Below, piece by piece: positions 25,784-34,055 of a stretch of DNA of 64,000 nucleotides. The notes under the pieces are model-generated. The model had not been told where the DNA came from. It was given only the letters and a program-made list of their open reading frames with translations, and did not search any database. The stretch comes from CAZVFX01 sp964626565 (lineage in GTDB: Bacteria; Myxococcota_A; UBA9042; CAIXZC01), in the NCBI GenBank assembly GCA_964626565.1, contig CAZVFX010000006.1, positions 1 through 64,000 of the forward strand. Reading direction: 5' to 3'. Each line of letters opens with the position of its first letter. The first letter of the stretch is position 1. The position numbers and the translations under genes were made by a program.

Positions 25784-27304
25784 ATGAAACGCGAGAAAGT
25801 CTCAAAGAAAGGCAAGGACCTGGCGCTGTTCGGGGGAGAGAATCCGGACGCCCACGGGGTCAACGTTCTCTCCGAAGAGGATGAGGCCCTGCTGACGCGA
25901 CTCGCAGCGGCATTTGGCGAGCGGAAAGCATCGGAGCAGGTGGAGCAACGATTCCGGCGCCATCACCCCGATCTGCATTTCGAACTGCGCAACCGTTTCG
26001 GGAGCTACTGTTCAGGCCTGGCGGTTCTGCTCAAACAGGAACTGGGCTCTCCTCTCACCCGCAAGCAGCTATTGACCTGGCTCAAGGGGCTGTACGCAAC
26101 AGGAGAGGCGGTGACCCTGGAGTCGTTGCTCACCGATGATCCCAGGTTGACCCGGGCCCTCATTCAGGAGTTCGGTACTTTGCGCCAGGCGTGGGCTGAG
26201 TTGGGGATCGAAGCCACCACCGCGGGTCAGGATCGGCGATGGGATCGGGAAAAGTTGTTCTATGCTGCGGTGGAGATTCTGTCCGGGAGTGCAGCCGCAC
26301 TGGATGAAAGCGAATTGGCCACGGACCACCCGCTGTTTTGCGAGGCGGTGCGTCATACCTTCGGAAGTTTTCCCGCTTTTCGACGTGAGTTCACCGCCTG
26401 GGTCAAGAGTCAACCGTGCGTCTATGCGCTGTTCGGACGTTGGCAACTGGGCAAGATGTTGGTGGGTGCGATTCCCGAGACATCGAGGGGCGCCAAGGGC
26501 AAGCGTTTTCCGCCGCTGGTCCGTCTTCACGGTTGTTTCCCGGTGGCGGCAGGGGGGAAGGTCTTCGTGGTAACCAACCTGGGATTGTTGGTGCCCATCG
26601 ACACCGAAGCTGTGCCGCTGGTGGGCCCCAATACGCCCAAGAACGCGCTCAACTTCCGCCTGTCGGGGCTGAGGCGCGGCGAAAAGCCCATCGGCCTGGT
26701 TTCCTGGGCTGAACCGGAAGGATATCTCGGCTTGTCCACCAAGGGCGGGCGCTTGAAGATAATCGACCTGAGCCTTATCAAGCGGGTGCGGTCTCCGGGG
26801 GTTGTGGTGATCAATCTCACCGGCAAAGACAGGGTTACCGCGGCTGGTGTTGTTCCTCACGACTTCGATCGGCTCATGGTGGTGACGCGCAACGGCCGTG
26901 CGGTGGCTTTCGAGCACGGGGCGATCAGGCCGTCTTCCCGCCGCACCATGGGAGTGCACAGGATCCGGTTCGACAAAGACCGCAAAGACGAGCCCGCGGC
27001 AGTGCTCGGCTTTCGCGGCTTCGATGACCTCATGCTGTTGGGCAAGGGCGGCAACGTGTTGAGGGTGTGCAACAAGGACGTCTCGACCCGTAAGGGCGCC
27101 AGCATGGGCCGGCGGGTGTGGAAGTTCAAGGTGGTCGACGCAGGCGCCTGTGCCGGGGACCGCAAAGTGGTGGTCTGTACACGCAAATCCAGAGTGCTCT
27201 GTTACGCCGGAGACGACGTGCCCAGGCGCCAGGTATTGCGGCAAGGCGTAATCGGAGTGCGCCTCGACTCCGATGACCAGGCCGAGTCCATCAACTGTTT
27301 CTAG
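25784..27304 (+). CDS. GyrA C-terminal-like DNA-wrapping protein with helical DNA-binding repeats
   Basis: 506 residues, cytosolic. The C-terminal 290 residues resemble the beta-pinwheel of DNA gyrase/topoisomerase IV subunit A: several blades with patterns such as VVTRNGRAVAFEHGAI, RTMGVHRIRF and LLGKGGNVLRV. There is no topoisomerase catalytic Tyr domain. The N-terminal 200 residues hold two or three helical repeats ending FGTLRQAWAELGI or FGSFPAFRREF, similar in style to the repeats attached to homing endonucleases (HNH_repeat type). Inferred role: a sequence- or structure-guided DNA-wrapping protein. ATG 25784 (GGGGA upstream) is preferred to ATG 25745, which would overlap the previous gene. 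It precedes rpiB by 22 bp. Confidence 0.72.
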   Translation: MKREKVSKKGKDLALFGGENPDAHGVNVLSEEDEALLTRLAAAFGERKASEQVEQRFRRHHPDLHFELRNRFGSYCSGLAVLLKQELGSPLTRKQLLTWLKGLYATGEAVTLESLLTDDPRLTRALIQEFGTLRQAWAELGIEATTAGQDRRWDREKLFYAAVEILSGSAAALDESELATDHPLFCEAVRHTFGSFPAFRREFTAWVKSQPCVYALFGRWQLGKMLVGAIPETSRGAKGKRFPPLVRLHGCFPVAAGGKVFVVTNLGLLVPIDTEAVPLVGPNTPKNALNFRLSGLRRGEKPIGLVSWAEPEGYLGLSTKGGRLKIIDLSLIKRVRSPGVVVINLTGKDRVTAAGVVPHDFDRLMVVTRNGRAVAFEHGAIRPSSRRTMGVHRIRFDKDRKDEPAAVLGFRGFDDLMLLGKGGNVLRVCNKDVSTRKGASMGRRVWKFKVVDAGACAGDRKVVVCTRKSRVLCYAGDDVPRRQVLRQGVIGVRLDSDDQAESINCF

Positions 27305-27326
27305 GGGCAAATCCAGGGGAGTGGCA

Positions 27327-27770
27327 ATGAAGATCGCCTTGGGAAGTGACCACGGCGGATATGAGTTGAAAGAGCACCTGAAGCAAGCTCTGACTGAAAC
27401 CGAACACGAACTGGTAGACCTGGGCACCTTTTCCGAAGAGAGCGTCGACTATCCGGACTATGCCCTGGCGGTGGCCGGGAACGTGGCGTCAGGGGAGTGC
27501 GACCTGGGAGTGCTTGTGTGCGGCACCGGCATCGGGGTGAGTATTGCGGCCAACAAGGTGCCGGGAATCAGGGCCGCACTGGCCCATGACGTGGCCACGG
27601 CCCGGCTCGCTTGTGAACACAACCGGGCGAACGTCCTGTGCCTCGGCGGGCGACTGTTGGCTCCGTCGTTGGCCGAAGAAATGGTGCGGGCGTGGCTGTC
27701 CGCTGAGTTCGAAGAGAGGCACCAGCCTCGTCTGGACAAGATAACGGAAATCGAGCACAACAGGGAGTAA
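27327..27770 (+). CDS. rpiB: Ribose-5-phosphate isomerase B
   Basis: 147 residues, the normal RpiB length. It interconverts ribose 5-phosphate and ribulose 5-phosphate in the pentose phosphate pathway. Landmarks: N-terminal IALGSDHGG, the active-site segment CGTGIGVSIAANK with catalytic Cys, HDVATARLACEHN and NVLCLGGR. ATG 27327 follows a GGGGAG site. nrdR starts 7 bp after its stop, giving a pentose/nucleotide theme for the operon. Confidence 0.96.
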   Translation: MKIALGSDHGGYELKEHLKQALTETEHELVDLGTFSEESVDYPDYALAVAGNVASGECDLGVLVCGTGIGVSIAANKVPGIRAALAHDVATARLACEHNRANVLCLGGRLLAPSLAEEMVRAWLSAEFEERHQPRLDKITEIEHNRE

Positions 27771-27777
27771 ACTCACA

Positions 27778-28251
27778 ATGAAATGTCCGTTCTGCGGATT
27801 TCTTCGCACCAAGGTAGTTGATTCGAGGGAGGTCCGGTCGGGAGAGGAGATCCGGCGCCGCCGCCTGTGCGAACCCACCGAAGGTGGTGGCTGCGAGAGC
27901 CGCTTCACCACCTTTGAACGCGTGGAGAGGCGGCTGCCGGTGATCGTGAAGAAGGATGGAGGGCGCATGCCCTACGACCGGGAGAAGGTGCGCAACGGGA
28001 TCCTCATCGCAGCCAGCAAACGTGGAATCCAGGTGGACGAAATCGAGCAGTTCCTGAACAAGCTCGAAAAAACCCTGTCGGAAGAATTCAGCAAGGAGGC
28101 GGAGACCAGATTTATCGGGCAGGAGGTGATGAGATACCTGAAGACCAGGGACCACGTGGCCTATGCGCGGTTTGCGTCGGTGTACATGGACTTTCAGGAC
28201 ATCGAGGAGTTCAAGAAGCTGCTCACCAGCCTTAGCGATGATGCTGCATGA
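27778..28251 (+). CDS. nrdR: Ribonucleotide reductase repressor NrdR with an expanded zinc knuckle
   Basis: 157 residues: N-terminal zinc ribbon (MKCPFCG) and an ATP-cone (about 48-140: LPVIVKKDGGRMPYDREKVRNGI). NrdR senses dATP/ATP and represses ribonucleotide reductase genes. The second zinc pair is unusual: RRRRLCEPTEGGGCESRFTTFE has seven residues between the two Cys, where NrdR normally has two. The codons around it read cleanly, so it is not a frameshift. The ATGA overlap with ribD is the common nrdR-ribD arrangement. No ribonucleotide reductase gene or obvious NrdR box is in the window. Confidence 0.95.
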   Translation: MKCPFCGFLRTKVVDSREVRSGEEIRRRRLCEPTEGGGCESRFTTFERVERRLPVIVKKDGGRMPYDREKVRNGILIAASKRGIQVDEIEQFLNKLEKTLSEEFSKEAETRFIGQEVMRYLKTRDHVAYARFASVYMDFQDIEEFKKLLTSLSDDAA

Positions 28252-29354
28252 TGTTGTCGCTGGAGCGGTTGATGCGGCGGGCCGTGGTCCTTGCCAGGAA
28301 GGGCTATGGCAACACCGGGCCCAACCCCCGGGTAGGGGCGCTGGTCGTTCGCAACGGCAGGGTGGTGGGTGAGGGTTTTCACAGACAGGTAGGTGGACCC
28401 CACGCTGAAACGATGGCTCTCGGGCAAGCCGGGCGCGCCGGTTCGGGGGCAGACCTGGTGGTGACTCTGGAGCCGTGCTCCCGGTACGGCCGTACGCCGC
28501 CTTGCACCGACATGATTCTGAAGTCGGGAGTCAAGCGAGTAGTGATCGGCTGTGGCGACCCCAACCCGGCTGAGTCGGGAAGAGGGACGAAGCTCCTTCG
28601 GCAACAGGGGATCGAGGTTCTCGAAGGAATCGAAGAAGAGCGCTGCCGCCAGCTCAACGAAGCGTACTTTCACTTCATTACCAGCGGCCGCCCTTTTGTG
28701 ACTCTGAAACTGGCGGTATCCATCGACGGACGGATTGCGACTGCCACGGGAGACGCTCGCTGGGTCTCCTCGCCGGCCTTTGGCCGGTTCGTGCATCGCC
28801 TGCGCCGGGACTCCAACGCAGTGATGGTTGGCGCCGGGACCGTGCGGGGCGATGATCCGGAATTGACGGTGCGTCTCGCCAAGCCGGTGACCCACCCGCT
28901 AAGAGTGATCGTGAGCGGCAATCTGGACCTTCCCGACAATCTCAGGCTGTTCCGTGACCAGGACGTGGATCCGACCCTGGTTTTTACCACCACCGACGCG
29001 GACCCGAAGGCTGCAGCCCGCCTCGCCCGGAGCGGGATCGAGGTGATGACCGTCGCTCCCCGGGAGGGGAAGGTGGACCTGGATGAAGTGATGACTGAAC
29101 TGGGCAGCCGCGGGGTGTCCAGTGTGCTGGTGGAAGGGGGCGGGAAGCTGGCCGGAGCCTTGCTGGCCCGGGGCCTGGTACAACGGCTTGTTGTTGCCCA
29201 TGCACCGGTTGCCATCGGCGCGACCGGGAGACCTGCCGTCGGTTTTGACGGTTATTCCGTACTCGCCGAAGCCCCTCGCTACGAGGTGGAGTGGGCTCGG
29301 AGAATGGGGCCGGATCTGGTGGCTTCTTATCGACCCCAAACCAGGGAGGAGTGA
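28248..29354 (+). CDS. ribD: Bifunctional riboflavin deaminase/reductase RibD
   Basis: 368 residues, full length. The N-terminal deaminase has the zinc motif HAETMAL with PCSRYGRTPPC. The C-terminal reductase begins near RPFVTLKLAVSIDGRIA and contains GTVRGDDPELTVR and VLVEGGGKLAGALL. It performs two successive early steps of riboflavin synthesis: deamination, then side-chain reduction with NADPH. The start overlaps the nrdR stop (ATGA). No FMN riboswitch is visible upstream and no other rib genes are nearby, so it is not controlled as a rib operon. Confidence 0.95.
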   Translation: MMLSLERLMRRAVVLARKGYGNTGPNPRVGALVVRNGRVVGEGFHRQVGGPHAETMALGQAGRAGSGADLVVTLEPCSRYGRTPPCTDMILKSGVKRVVIGCGDPNPAESGRGTKLLRQQGIEVLEGIEEERCRQLNEAYFHFITSGRPFVTLKLAVSIDGRIATATGDARWVSSPAFGRFVHRLRRDSNAVMVGAGTVRGDDPELTVRLAKPVTHPLRVIVSGNLDLPDNLRLFRDQDVDPTLVFTTTDADPKAAARLARSGIEVMTVAPREGKVDLDEVMTELGSRGVSSVLVEGGGKLAGALLARGLVQRLVVAHAPVAIGATGRPAVGFDGYSVLAEAPRYEVEWARRMGPDLVASYRPQTREE

Positions 29355-29355
29355 A

Positions 29356-30060
29356 GTGAAATCCCTTGCCGTTATCGTTCTTGTGGCGGTGCTGGCTGTC
29401 CCGACTCCAGCCCGGGCCCAGCCCGAGTACTATTTCGATCACGTGCACGTCTCAGTGGAGGCGGGACCGTCGCCCTTCGCCGCGGTGGTGTACGCGGTGC
29501 GCCACGTCGATCGTCAGGCCATTGCGTTGGAAACCAAACAGTACCCCCACGTGCCGGTTTACGACAACCGGGTGCAGGTGATTCCCTCCGCCGACTTCGC
29601 CGGACTTGTTGAAACGCTGCGGGCCGCGGGGGCGCTGGAGTTGCAGGACGCCGCCGCCGACGCCTCCCTGGCCGTTACCTACCGCGTCGACGTCGCGTTT
29701 GATGGCAAGACGAATTCCTTTGCCGTCAAAGGGCCGAATCTGCTCGAGGACACCAGATACGCAGCCGTGGTGGACGCGGTTATCAAGCTGGTTGAGGATG
29801 TCAACGGCCCCGCGTATTATCGGGACCTGGCTGTTCCCGAGGACGAAATCGGAGTGCTCAACCTGTTCACTTTCCCTCCCTCGGAGGTTGAGCTGGACGG
29901 GGTACCTCTGGGACGAAGCACCCCCATCTACGGGCTGGAACTGAAGCCGGGAAGTCACAAGGCCACCCTGCGGTGCAAAAAACTGGGTGCGACGCGACGG
30001 ATCAGATTCACCATCCACAAGGGCGAGCCCACCGTCCTGAACATCAACATCAAGAAGTAG
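29356..30060 (+). CDS. Periplasmic PEGA-domain protein
   Basis: 234 residues. GTG 29356 with GGAGG 7 nt upstream gives a Sec signal (VKSLAVIVLVAVLAVPTPARA). The middle (about 24-160) is an unassigned alpha/beta domain. The last 70 residues form a PEGA domain (LFTFPPSEVELDGVPLG, LELKPGSHKATL), a small beta fold common in surface and lipoproteins. One base separates it from ribD, so it ends the operon. An upstream ATG in the same frame would run inside ribD and is rejected. Function unknown. Confidence 0.8.
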   Translation: MKSLAVIVLVAVLAVPTPARAQPEYYFDHVHVSVEAGPSPFAAVVYAVRHVDRQAIALETKQYPHVPVYDNRVQVIPSADFAGLVETLRAAGALELQDAAADASLAVTYRVDVAFDGKTNSFAVKGPNLLEDTRYAAVVDAVIKLVEDVNGPAYYRDLAVPEDEIGVLNLFTFPPSEVELDGVPLGRSTPIYGLELKPGSHKATLRCKKLGATRRIRFTIHKGEPTVLNINIKK

Positions 30061-30070
30061 CCGGAGTCTG

Positions 30071-30898
30071 CTAAAGAAAGCAGTGGACCTTGTCCGCCCA
30101 GCCTTCGGGGAGACGGCTCTGCACCAGGGGCGCGATCTCGTTCGGCTTGTAGATCCGGCTGAAGTGAAAGAGCACGATGTGGTCGCCTTTGAACCGCTCC
30201 AGGCGGTCGACGATGTCGTCCAGCACCAGGTGCTTCCCGCGGCGCACCTTCTCCAGCGGTTTCCTCGCATCCAGAAAAGAGGCCTCCACAAACAGCACCC
30301 GGGCGTTCCAGGCAGCCTCCGGAAGAGCGTCCAGCCCCGCCGGGAGAGTGTCTGATACGTAGGCCACCAGAGGGCGGACCTTTTCGAAAAACAGGTCCGC
30401 ATCCGGTTCCTTCTTCAGCCGCGCAATTTCCCTTGCCGGCAGGTGTGCGTGCTCCGGCTTGAGCTTGGTTACCGCCTGTTCCACCAGGAAGCCGTACGTG
30501 GTCACCGCATGATCCAACTCGAACGGAGTCACGGTCATGCGGTGCTTCAAGGGTGCGGGAGCGCCCGGGTACAGTTCGATTATGCGGTAGTCAAAACGGC
30601 TGTCGGCCATCTCCTGCCAGCGGGCGAGAATCTCTCTGAGCGGGGGTCCCATGGGTGCGGGCACGAACAAGGTGGCGAGGTTCTGATGCTGCAAAGCGCG
30701 AACGGCCAGGTAGTTCATAATCTGGCCCACATGATCCGTGTGTGCGTGGCTGATGAAGGCGGAATTACATGACAGAATATCGCTACTTAGAACCCCGAGG
30801 TCAAAGCAAAACTTGAACTCCTTGAGGGCGATTGCGGTGCCGATTCCGGCTACCGATTCTCCTGCAAAAGTCATGTCGGCCAATCGTATCGTCGCCAT
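30071..30898 (-). CDS. Metallo-beta-lactamase-fold hydrolase (RNase Z-like)
   Basis: 275 residues. The core motif SHAHTDHVGQ (HxHxDH) places it in the MBL fold, and the early hydrophobic beta strands with FELDHAVTTYGFLVE and the late LFHFSRIY segment resemble RNase Z/ElaC-type enzymes. It may cut tRNA 3' ends or act on another phosphodiester. The exosite arm of true RNase Z is not obvious, so I keep the call general. ATG 30898 is preferred to 30919, which has no ribosome site. It is divergent from queG and convergent with the PEGA gene. Confidence 0.82.
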   Translation of the reverse strand: MATIRLADMTFAGESVAGIGTAIALKEFKFCFDLGVLSSDILSCNSAFISHAHTDHVGQIMNYLAVRALQHQNLATLFVPAPMGPPLREILARWQEMADSRFDYRIIELYPGAPAPLKHRMTVTPFELDHAVTTYGFLVEQAVTKLKPEHAHLPAREIARLKKEPDADLFFEKVRPLVAYVSDTLPAGLDALPEAAWNARVLFVEASFLDARKPLEKVRRGKHLVLDDIVDRLERFKGDHIVLFHFSRIYKPNEIAPLVQSRLPEGWADKVHCFL

Positions 30899-30953
30899 TT
30901 CCCTAGCCCCTGTCGTCATGGTACTCTAGAACGGGTGTTAGAGGTGTGCAAGG

Positions 30954-31913
30954 ATGAATTTGTGTTCCAATGCAGATGGGTTGTGGGCCGAGTTGAAAGG
31001 GGTCGCGTTGGCTGCGGGCCTGGATGACGTGGGCGCGTGTGTTGCTACCGCTTACCCCGAAATGGCGCGACTGAGCGACTGGCTCAAGCTCGATTACCAT
31101 GGAGAAATGGAGTTTCTTTCCCGGCACATCGACTTGCGCACAGACTCGGCGCTGATGTTTCCGGGGGCCCGGGTTGCGGTGATGGCAGTGAAAGGCTACC
31201 GGCACGAGGAAGAGGGCGGGACGGGGCATCGGGCCGGTCGTGGGCAGATCTGCCGGTACGCAAGAGGAAGGGACTACCACAAGGTGATGCGCCGGGCCCT
31301 GAAGTCGATAGCCGCGCTGCTGGAAGGTCGAGGATTCAAAGCCCGACCCCACGTGGACACTGCGCCGGTAATGGAGAAGTTGCTCGCCCAGCGCGCAGGT
31401 CTCGGCGTGCTCGGTCGCAACAGTTTGCTCAGTCATCCTCGCTTCGGGTCGTGGGTGCTCATAGGCGGGGTGTTGACCGACGCGCCTCTCCCGGTGCATG
31501 ACGGGGTCTCCGGCTATCCCGCCGGGTGTGCAGGCTGTGACGCCTGTGTGGCGGCCTGCCCCACGCGTGCGCTGAAGGGCGGCGGTCTGCTGGAGGCCAG
31601 GCGATGCATCTCGTACTGGACTATAGAGCACCGAGGCAAAATGGATCCGGAGGTGGCGGCAAGGCTGGGCGGGCGGGTCTATGGATGCGATCTGTGCCAG
31701 GAGGTCTGCCCCATGAACCGGGAGACCGAAGTCGCGGGCCGCGACTTCTTCGCTCCGTTCCACGGCATGTCGGGTCGGCCCCTCGCGGAGCTTGGCGCTC
31801 TCGGTGAGGCAGGCTTCAAGCGCGCCTTTGCCGGCACCGCAATCCACCGCATCGGGTGGGAGCGGTTCCGCCGTAACGTGGAAGCGGCAGCAGAATCTGA
31901 AACCAGCAGTTAG
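30954..31913 (+). CDS. queG: Epoxyqueuosine reductase QueG
   Basis: 319 residues, a cobalamin and 2[4Fe-4S] enzyme that converts epoxyqueuosine to queuosine in tRNA. Landmarks: DTAPVMEKLLAQRAGLGVLGRNSLL (characteristic family block), first cluster CAGCDACVAACPTRAL, second CDLCQEVCPMN. The C-terminal region has the usual family ending, though the protein is shorter than E. coli QueG (about 379) and lacks its trailing domain, as in many bacteria. GAGG lies 9 nt before the ATG. It pairs head-to-head with the RNase Z-like gene, a tRNA-processing theme. Confidence 0.94.
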   Translation: MNLCSNADGLWAELKGVALAAGLDDVGACVATAYPEMARLSDWLKLDYHGEMEFLSRHIDLRTDSALMFPGARVAVMAVKGYRHEEEGGTGHRAGRGQICRYARGRDYHKVMRRALKSIAALLEGRGFKARPHVDTAPVMEKLLAQRAGLGVLGRNSLLSHPRFGSWVLIGGVLTDAPLPVHDGVSGYPAGCAGCDACVAACPTRALKGGGLLEARRCISYWTIEHRGKMDPEVAARLGGRVYGCDLCQEVCPMNRETEVAGRDFFAPFHGMSGRPLAELGALGEAGFKRAFAGTAIHRIGWERFRRNVEAAAESETSS

Positions 31914-31923
31914 CGGTGAACTC

Positions 31924-31951
31924 GAAACCCGAAACCCGAAACCCGAAACTG
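31924..31951. repeat. Heptamer tandem repeat, unit gaaaccc
   Basis: Three perfect gaaaccc units (31924-31944) and a fourth variant gaaactg (31945-31951) fill the 41-bp gap between the converging stops of queG and the zinc-finger gene. Confidence 0.85.
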
Positions 31952-31954
31952 TCC

Positions 31955-32704
31955 TTACCTCCACGCCTTGGTTTCTTCTGCGTACTCGGCGCGGAACGCG
32001 TTTTTGCCGGTGCGGGCGACGGTGAGAAACTTGTACTCTATGCGTGTGGTTGTGCGGCTGGCGACGGTGAGGATGGCCACCTGGAAGTGTAGCCGGTCTC
32101 TCAAAACAATGAGTTGATGTTCACGGTCTTGAGCCTGAGTCACCGGCGACCAGTGGTAGAGAGCGAGGAGGGACGTAGCCCGATAGACAGCGCCGTCCAG
32201 GTCGAGCAACTCGCCCGGGGCGGTGTCTTCCTCCACCGGAAGACGCATGAGCAGATGGGCGATGGAGCCAGCCTCAGCGTGACTTAGCAGATGGGTCGAA
32301 GGGTAGAGGCCGGTGCCGAAGCATGCGGGACAGTCGTTCTTGCCGCTCGCACCGCAGCGGGGGCATTCGGGAAGGTGGCCCAGGCCGGAGCAAGCGAGGC
32401 ACGGGTTGGAGCCTCTGCCGGAGCATTCTTCGTGGTAAATAATTCCGGTTGCGTCGCAGCGGCGGCATTTGAGGCTGGTGACCATCTTGCGCTGCTTGCC
32501 TGCACCGCCGCAGTCGGGGCACGGTTCCCTTCCGTTGCTGCACCCCATGCATTCCAGGCGTCCTGTGCCGCCGCACTCAAGGCACAGACACTGGCTGCAA
32601 CGCACCGTGCCGTCGCCTCCGCAGCGACTGCAGATCGATTTTTCGTCCCGCCCTTCCGACGTCGGGAAGCTGCAGATTGGACACCAGTGAGAGCCGGGTG
32701 TCAT
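31955..32704 (-). CDS. DnaJ-type zinc-finger protein without a J domain
   Basis: 249 residues. The N-terminal 150 are packed with CxxC and CxxCxGxG motifs like the cysteine-rich region of DnaJ: ICSRCGGDG, CLECGGTG, CPDCGGAG, CRRCDATG, CLACSGLG, CPRCGASG, CPACFGTG. There is no J domain and no DnaJ peptide-binding domain. The C-terminal 100 residues form an unassigned globular domain. The N-terminus has no export signal, so it is probably cytosolic. Likely a zinc-binding thiol or chaperone accessory, but no specific function can be stated. Convergent with queG. Confidence 0.8.
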   Translation of the reverse strand: MTPGSHWCPICSFPTSEGRDEKSICSRCGGDGTVRCSQCLCLECGGTGRLECMGCSNGREPCPDCGGAGKQRKMVTSLKCRRCDATGIIYHEECSGRGSNPCLACSGLGHLPECPRCGASGKNDCPACFGTGLYPSTHLLSHAEAGSIAHLLMRLPVEEDTAPGELLDLDGAVYRATSLLALYHWSPVTQAQDREHQLIVLRDRLHFQVAILTVASRTTTRIEYKFLTVARTGKNAFRAEYAEETKAWR

Positions 32705-32923
32705 AAGGAGTCGTATTCTCCGCCAAAAAGTGTCGAGTATGCCAGCGGGGCCAATCGCGTGACTCGAAACCGCGAACCTACCCGGAGTAATACGTTGATA
32801 ATCCTAGCAAACCAGTGGAAAGCGGACAAGAGAATTCCGGCGGCTGTCAGCCGCGGCTTCTTGACTTTGCACCACGCATTCGGCATAGTTGCCCCGTCGT
32901 AGATTCGGAGGTTTTCTGGCGCC

Positions 32924-33940
32924 GTGCTTCAACGTTCCCCGACAGGTCGCTTCATAATCATATTCCTCGCAATAAGCGTTGCTCTGGCCGGCAGCGCCGA
33001 AGGGAAGAAGCGTAAACCCTTCTACTACGAACACACGGTAGAGAAAGGGGACAACCTGTACAGCATCGCACGCAAGTACGGCGTGTCCATGAAGCGGGTC
33101 AAGAAGTGGAACAAGCGGGCCTTTCGTAAGGGCCGCAGACTGAAACCCGGCAAGAAGCTGAAGATCTATTCCAAGGTCCCCATCCGGGTCAAACGCAAGG
33201 CCTACTACATCGTCAAGAAGGGCGACAGCCTGAAGCGAATTGCGAGAAAGCTCGGGGTTTCGCTCAAGGAGTTGCGCAAGATCAACCGGGTAAAGGGCCG
33301 GCTGATTAAGCCCGGCCAACGCCTCGCCTACCTTGTCGCAGCTCCGGAGAAGCTCAGCGAGTCTGTGGGCTCCGCCTCTTCCGGTAAGCTCATCAACGGT
33401 GAAAAGCTGCCGACCGGCCCCGGGTATACCTACGGCCGCCGTCCCCATATCTACGGCACCAACGAGACCATTACCCTGCTCATAGAGTGCATGGGCAGGT
33501 TCAGGCGCAAGCATCCCAAGGCTCCCAACGTCGTGGTAGGTAACCTCAGCCGGCGCAAGGGCGGTCACCTCGACCCACACAAGTCACATCAAAGCGGGCG
33601 GGATTTCGACATGGGCTACATGCACAAGAAGAAGTTCCAGCCGATCAACAGCATGCTGTCCACTACCAAGAAGAACATGGACCCCAGACTCACCTGGGAC
33701 CTCATCTGGACCTTTCTTGAGACCGGGCGGGTGAAGTACATTTTCATCGACTACAAGATTCAGAAAGTTCTGTATGAGCACTGCAAGAAGCGCAACTTCA
33801 CCAAACGGTATCTGAAAAAGACGTTCCAGTACCCCCGGGGAAAAGGTGCCGACGCGGTGATCAAACACGTCAAAAGCCACCACCATCACTTCCACCTGCG
33901 CTTCTTCTGCCCCAAAGGCGATAAACGCTGCGTCGACTAG
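32924..33940 (+). CDS. LysM-anchored penicillin-insensitive murein endopeptidase (MepA-like)
   Basis: 338 residues exported to the periplasm or cell surface. GTG 32924 gives a signal-anchor (FIIIFLAISVALAG), then two LysM peptidoglycan-binding domains (about 38-82 and 92-138: VEKGDNLYSIARKYGVS and VKKGDSLKRIARKLGVS). The C-terminal domain is of MepA type, which cuts D-Ala-DAP cross-links: DPHKSHQSGRDFDMGY carries the metal His and Asp, and SHHHHFHLRF the second His cluster. The protein is very basic (many Lys). The ribosome site GGAG lies about 13 nt upstream of the GTG, slightly long. Likely a cell-wall remodelling enzyme. Confidence 0.87.
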   Translation: MLQRSPTGRFIIIFLAISVALAGSAEGKKRKPFYYEHTVEKGDNLYSIARKYGVSMKRVKKWNKRAFRKGRRLKPGKKLKIYSKVPIRVKRKAYYIVKKGDSLKRIARKLGVSLKELRKINRVKGRLIKPGQRLAYLVAAPEKLSESVGSASSGKLINGEKLPTGPGYTYGRRPHIYGTNETITLLIECMGRFRRKHPKAPNVVVGNLSRRKGGHLDPHKSHQSGRDFDMGYMHKKKFQPINSMLSTTKKNMDPRLTWDLIWTFLETGRVKYIFIDYKIQKVLYEHCKKRNFTKRYLKKTFQYPRGKGADAVIKHVKSHHHHFHLRFFCPKGDKRCVD

Positions 33941-34005
33941 GACGGCGACTTCTTTCTGCGTCGGCTGTTGCTCGTCTTCAGCGTGGCATCGCGCCGCTGA
34001 ATACT

Positions 34006-34055
34006 CGCTCGGGTCTTTTTGCGGACCGGTCGCTCGGGTCTTTTTGCGGACCGGT
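34006..34055. repeat. Perfect 25-bp tandem duplication
   Basis: The unit beginning cgctcgggtc and ending gcggaccggt, with a T5 run in the middle, occurs twice without change at 34006-34030 and 34031-34055. Each copy has a weak GACC/GGTC stem before the T-run, so it could double as a tandem terminator for the endopeptidase gene ending at 33940. Confidence 0.85.

Noticed and set aside
26069..27427. Long minus-strand open frame opposite the GyrA-like gene
   Set aside because: His/Pro/Gln-rich translation without domains, no ribosome site, and wholly antisense to a well-supported gene in GC-rich DNA.
28190..28250. FMN riboswitch before ribD
   Set aside because: There is no room: ribD starts inside the nrdR stop codon, and no RFN-element conserved boxes are visible.
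30903..31964. 353-codon minus-strand open frame opposite queG
   Set aside because: Antisense shadow; queG on the plus strand has all its cluster motifs.
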